Source of the DNA: W2P13-069 sp963590525
GTDB taxonomy: Bacteria; Actinomycetota; Coriobacteriia; Coriobacteriales; QAMH01
Assembly: GCA_963590525.1 (NCBI GenBank)
Contig: CAVAPV010000069.1
Span: 1-8,323, forward strand
Length of the DNA: 8,323 bases
Reading direction: 5' to 3'
Shown here: one piece after another, positions 5,852 to 8,323 of the stretch
Position numbering within the stretch: the stretch's first letter is position 1
Layout: each line of letters begins with the position of its first letter
Program-made: the position numbers and the translations under genes
The notes under the pieces: model-generated
Database searches by the model: none
The model's input: only the letters and a program-made list of their open reading frames with translations
Told to the model about the DNA's origin: nothing

Positions 5852-5944
5852 GGTCACGCCGTCAGGCGCGACATATCGCAGCGCTCTACGAGACGCACCG
5901 AGCCATTAACGTCGCCGTTAAACATACCGCACCCCTAACGCTAA

Positions 5945-5973
5945 CGGGCCCCGCGCGATGTGCGCGAGGCCCG
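5945..5973 (-). terminator. Probable terminator hairpin of the right-hand surface protein
   Basis: CGGGCC/GGCCCG and CGCGC/GCGCG arms enclose a five-base loop about 30 bases beyond the stop at 6003. The one imperfect position is C-A on the plus strand but becomes a G-U wobble in a minus-strand transcript, giving an uninterrupted 12-bp stem there. That orientation fits termination of the minus-strand gene. The tail (TTAGCGTTAGG) is only modestly U-rich, so efficiency is uncertain. Confidence 0.5.
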
Positions 5974-6002
5974 CAAAAACGCATGGAAGGCGCAACCCTC
6001 CC

Positions 6003-8323
6003 CTACTTCACCTTAACCTTGACGGTAACGGTCTTGGCAAAGCTGTTGTAGTTGGCGGTGCCGGCCACGCTCACCTTGTACCGCAGCTTGTAGATACCCT
6101 TCTTGGTGCCCTTCTTGACGGTCACTTTGCCAGTGGTCTTATTGACCGTAAGGGCCTTATAAGCTTTGGTATCGGAGTTCTTCTTGACCTTCTTGAAGCT
6201 TGCCTGCGTACCTTCTGCCAAACCCTTAACCGTCACGGGCTTGACCGTCACTTTCTTACCCTTGACCTTGGAATACTTAACGGTCTTGGCCTTGGTTTTG
6301 ACCTTGACAGGGTTGTTTGCCTTGGCGATAGACCACTTGACCGCAATGACGTTGGTCTTGGTATCATCGGCCCATTTGTAGCCGTCCTTCAAAGTGATGT
6401 AGGCCTTGTAGGTGCCCGCATCCGTAGCGGCATATTTGCCGTCGAGCTCGTAGCCTGCGTCGGCTGCGACACCCGTCTGCTCTTTACCGTTGTAAACCAG
6501 CTGCTTAGAGGCCTTGGCAAGCGTCCACTGGATCTTCTTGGAATCGCTTGTCCCATCAGACCACACATAGCCATCTGCTGGCGTGACAATTGCCGTATAG
6601 GCGCCGGCCTTGGTGGCCTTGTAGTCGCCGCTCAACACATAACCTGTGCCCTCATCGATGCCAGCCTGCTCGGTGCCGTTAGCAACAAGACCCGCATAGG
6701 CACTGGGGACATCGATCTTAATCGCCTCGGGATCAGGTGCAGGAGCAGGGCTCGGGCTGGGAGCGGGATCGGCCTTGGTGATCGTGAAATCGGTCGTCGG
6801 GGCGCCATAGACGTAAACGTTCTTAAGGCCCGTAGCGATAAACATGGCCACCTTTGTAACAGAGGTGTCCTTCACGCCAAACTCGGCCACATCTGCAAAG
6901 CTCTTGGCAACAACCTCAACACCTTCGATTATTGCCGTATCACCAGATTTTGCGCCGCCCATCCAAGCGATGATCTGCAAGTAGCTGATCTCGTTACCCT
7001 GCTCGTCGTAGCCAACGAGCATCTTTATCTTGCTTAAGTCCGTTGTCTTGATGTCTCCGCAGAGGTAGACAAAGAAAGCAGAGTTCTCCTCATAGGGCCT
7101 GTCATCTTTCCAGTTAAGCGCCCAATCGGGGATCGCCGTTGCTTTGCCATCGGTGCCAAAAAGATCGGACTTGAGCGTGGCATGCTTAACCGAGCCGTCG
7201 GCCTTGTTATTAGTGCCCTCCCAAACCAGGGAGTACTCGTTGTCCTCGACAGTAACTTTCTCCTGGCCAATAAACACAACCAAACTGTCGATGTAATAGG
7301 ACACGTCTATCGCGGCGTTGCTGCCGTTGCTCCACACGTAGTGATCGGTGTCCTTGAGCGTAAAGGTCGCCTTGTAAGAGCCAGCGTCTGTGGCCTTATA
7401 GCCTGCTGCCGTATAAAGCTCGTTGCTCGTGTACTTCTCATCAAAGGCGGACTGCTCTTGTGCCACTCCCGTCCGGGGGTCGATGATGACATTTAGATCA
7501 TCCGGAGACTTGGGGATGTCGACTACCAACTTTTTGATGTTGATAGTTTTTACTAGATTGGCCGGCACGTTGTAGTTATTGGTGTCGGTGCAATGGAACG
7601 TCGCCACCGCATAGTACTCGCCAGGCTCAGAGGGAGCCTTGCTCGTGACCTTTTCTTGGTCTTCAGCAGAGTAGTAGACAAGGTTGGCACCCAGGACCTT
7701 GCGGTACTTCTCCATGCCGTCAATCTGGATGCCGTGAGTCTTGCCGTCATAGTCAACGCTATAGCCGCTCACGTCAGTCAAATCATTGCCATCAGTGTCA
7801 GAGACGGTGAGCCCCTTGATATCGGCCTTGATCACCTTAAAGCGCACACTGCCGCTGGTATAGGTAAATGTCTTCTTGGGCTGCTGAGTTGCTTCGTCTT
7901 TATCTTTGGTGCTGATGGTATAGACCACGCGATACTCGTTGTTGGTACCCGCAACAAGACCCGTAGGCACGCTCAACGTAGAGACGAGCTTGTAGTTGCA
8001 GTAATCGCCAGCGTAATAAGCATCGCTTTCAGGAACAAACTTGGTGGTGTCAGTAAAAGAACTGTCATCGAGTTTGCTGACATAACCGCTGTCAGAACCA
8101 GTATCGACGTCTTTCCATTCACCATCAACATACTGCTGCCACTTAGTGGACAGGTCATAGGTCGGAGTTTTTCCGTACAAAACATTGACGAAGTAAGAAC
8201 CACATTGCTCACTTGAGTTCTTGCCCCAATAGGGATTTGCCTCGATGGTGACCTTGGCAGAATCACTGCTGTAATCGTAGGGCACCGTAGTATCGGTTGC
8301 AGCAAAGGCCGGCGAATAGATAT
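6003..8323 (-). CDS. Secreted multi-domain Ig-like surface protein (N-terminus off window)
   Basis: The frame gives 772 residues and the TAG at 6003-6005, and stays open to the right edge. The first in-window residues, IYSPAFAATDTTV, look like the end of a signal peptide with cleavage near AFA|A. The GTG at 8285 therefore lies in the mature protein, and the start should be a few dozen codons outside. Residues about 9-185 are unrecognised. Residues about 188-264 are MBG-like (YDGKTH, PGEYYAVATF, NYNVPANL). Residues 283-346 are an Ig-like repeat, 347-517 an unrecognised domain, and 518-532 a Pro-Ala-Ser-Asp linker. Residues 546-668 are two more repeats of the 283-346 type (ATDAGTYKA, DGY-W, W-I/L-AKA). 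The last 101 residues hold 29 Lys and one Arg against two acidic residues and end TVKVKVK with no LPXTG. Location is extracellular; anchoring and ligand are unknown. It may share function with the left-hand protein. Confidence 0.93.
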   Translation of the reverse strand, partial: IYSPAFAATDTTVPYDYSSDSAKVTIEANPYWGKNSSEQCGSYFVNVLYGKTPTYDLSTKWQQYVDGEWKDVDTGSDSGYVSKLDDSSFTDTTKFVPESDAYYAGDYCNYKLVSTLSVPTGLVAGTNNEYRVVYTISTKDKDEATQQPKKTFTYTSGSVRFKVIKADIKGLTVSDTDGNDLTDVSGYSVDYDGKTHGIQIDGMEKYRKVLGANLVYYSAEDQEKVTSKAPSEPGEYYAVATFHCTDTNNYNVPANLVKTINIKKLVVDIPKSPDDLNVIIDPRTGVAQEQSAFDEKYTSNELYTAAGYKATDAGSYKATFTLKDTDHYVWSNGSNAAIDVSYYIDSLVVFIGQEKVTVEDNEYSLVWEGTNNKADGSVKHATLKSDLFGTDGKATAIPDWALNWKDDRPYEENSAFFVYLCGDIKTTDLSKIKMLVGYDEQGNEISYLQIIAWMGGAKSGDTAIIEGVEVVAKSFADVAEFGVKDTSVTKVAMFIATGLKNVYVYGAPTTDFTITKADPAPSPSPAPAPDPEAIKIDVPSAYAGLVANGTEQAGIDEGTGYVLSGDYKATKAGAYTAIVTPADGYVWSDGTSDSKKIQWTLAKASKQLVYNGKEQTGVAADAGYELDGKYAATDAGTYKAYITLKDGYKWADDTKTNVIAVKWSIAKANNPVKVKTKAKTVKYSKVKGKKVTVKPVTVKGLAEGTQASFKKVKKNSDTKAYKALTVNKTTGKVTVKKGTKKGIYKLRYKVSVAGTANYNSFAKTVTVKVKVK
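6318..6500 (-). repeat. Ig-like protein repeat, copy 3
   Basis: Residues 608-668 contain YNGKEQTGV, AGYELDGKYAATDAGTYKA, DGYKWADDT and WSIAKA. The pattern (NGxEQxG, Y-L-G-x-Y-x-AT-x-AG-x-Y, DGYxWxD, W-x-AKA) is common in secreted repeat proteins of gut Gram-positives. Confidence 0.8.
6516..6686 (-). repeat. Ig-like protein repeat, copy 2
   Basis: Residues 546-602 contain NGTEQAGI, GTGYVLSGDYKATKAGAY, DGYVWSDGT and WTLAKA. It follows the Pro-rich linker and is directly followed by copy 3, so the two form a tandem pair. Confidence 0.8.
6771..7283 (-). other. Unrecognised extracellular domain of the right-hand protein
   Basis: Residues 347-517 lie between Ig-like repeat 1 and the Pro-rich linker. 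They contain SLVWEGTNN, IPDWALNWKDDRP, FFVYLCGDIKTTDLSKIKM, AWMGGAKSGDTAIIEG and GLKNVYVYGAP. The composition is that of a folded globular domain (aromatics and hydrophobics, single Cys). I cannot match it to a family. It may be the ligand-binding part of the protein. Confidence 0.5.
7284..7475 (-). repeat. Ig-like protein repeat, copy 1 (divergent)
   Basis: Residues 283-346 carry AQEQSAF, GYKATDAGSYKATFTLKD and HYVWSNG, then a final strand ending YYIDS. It is the same unit as the copies at 6516-6686 and 6318-6500 but lies about 200 residues upstream and lacks the closing W-x-(I/L)-AKA. Confidence 0.7.

Larger units (their letters stand above)
5660..5871. repeat. Composite REP-pair element, copy 3
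   Basis: It repeats the order of the copy at 4440-4653: GCAGGGCTTTTGGCGATGCG, CTCATGCAACCTAGC, minus-strand REP (5713-5735), spacer containing GCCGTACGCAGATG, GATGTTCGCAGGTG, plus-strand REP (5829-5851), and an outer imperfect hairpin (5852-5871). The whole unit is clearly homologous to copy 1, including the spacer, so it moved or duplicated as a unit. Confidence 0.75.
5481..6002. other. Intergenic region between convergent genes, rich in palindromic repeats
   Basis: About 520 bases lie between the two stop codons. No credible gene is present. It contains a weak hairpin after the isomerase (5503-5519), the second copy of the TGTCAT palindromic element (5587-5639), a full composite REP-pair element (5660-5871), about 70 bases with nothing recognisable (5872-5944), and a long GC-rich hairpin (5945-5973) near the stop of the right-hand protein. 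Confidence 0.85.

Noticed and set aside
4440..5871. CRISPR array
   Set aside because: The repeats are palindromic, alternate in orientation and are unevenly spaced with homologous rather than unique spacers; no cas genes nearby.
5958..7037. Plus-strand open frame of 359 codons
   Set aside because: It begins in the terminator hairpin and runs antisense to the C-terminal repeats of the right-hand surface protein; no recognisable domain.

Overview
The window looks like a surface-protein locus from a moderately high-GC, Gram-positive-type bacterium. The best guess is a gut Coriobacteriia member (Eggerthella, Collinsella or Olsenella relatives). This rests on style only: very large secreted Ig-like or beta-helix proteins with Pro-Ala-Asp linkers, a Lys/Val-rich C-terminal domain, and GTAG-type palindromic repeats between genes. 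No rRNA, tRNA, CRISPR array or transposase gene is visible.

Layout. Positions 1-4347 (minus strand) are one uninterrupted reading frame for a secreted protein of at least 1449 residues. It starts at 4347 and runs off the left edge without a stop. It has a signal peptide, a long right-handed beta-helix built from about 15 coils carrying Gly-Gly-(Gly/Ala)-Ile motifs and an asparagine ladder, several Ig-like and InlB-B-like modules, and a Pro-rich linker at the window edge. Positions 4348-4949 hold no gene but are packed with palindromic repeats. Positions 4950-5480 (plus strand) encode a 176-residue cytoplasmic cyclophilin-type peptidyl-prolyl isomerase. Positions 5481-6002 are again repeats, ending in a strong hairpin that is probably the terminator of the next gene. 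Positions 6003-8323 (minus strand) are a second secreted protein. Its stop is at 6003 and its true start lies just beyond the right edge: the last in-frame codons look like the end of a signal peptide, so the GTG at 8285 is not the start.

How the parts relate. The two minus-strand proteins are probably displayed on, or released from, the cell surface. They share a signal-peptide / ectodomain / Pro-Ala-Asp-linker plan. In the right-hand protein the linker is followed by two tandem Ig-like repeats and a very basic C-terminal domain with no LPXTG motif. The left-hand protein is cut exactly at its linker, which gives a testable prediction for what follows. The isomerase has no signal peptide and no evident functional tie to its neighbours.

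The most interesting non-coding signal is the repeat system. At least six REP-like hairpins, most preceded by GTAG, alternate in orientation in the two intergenic regions. They are mixed with two copies of an unrelated palindromic element whose stems show compensatory changes. I found no convincing new multi-gene system; the window is best described as two large surface proteins plus a mobile-repeat-rich spacer.
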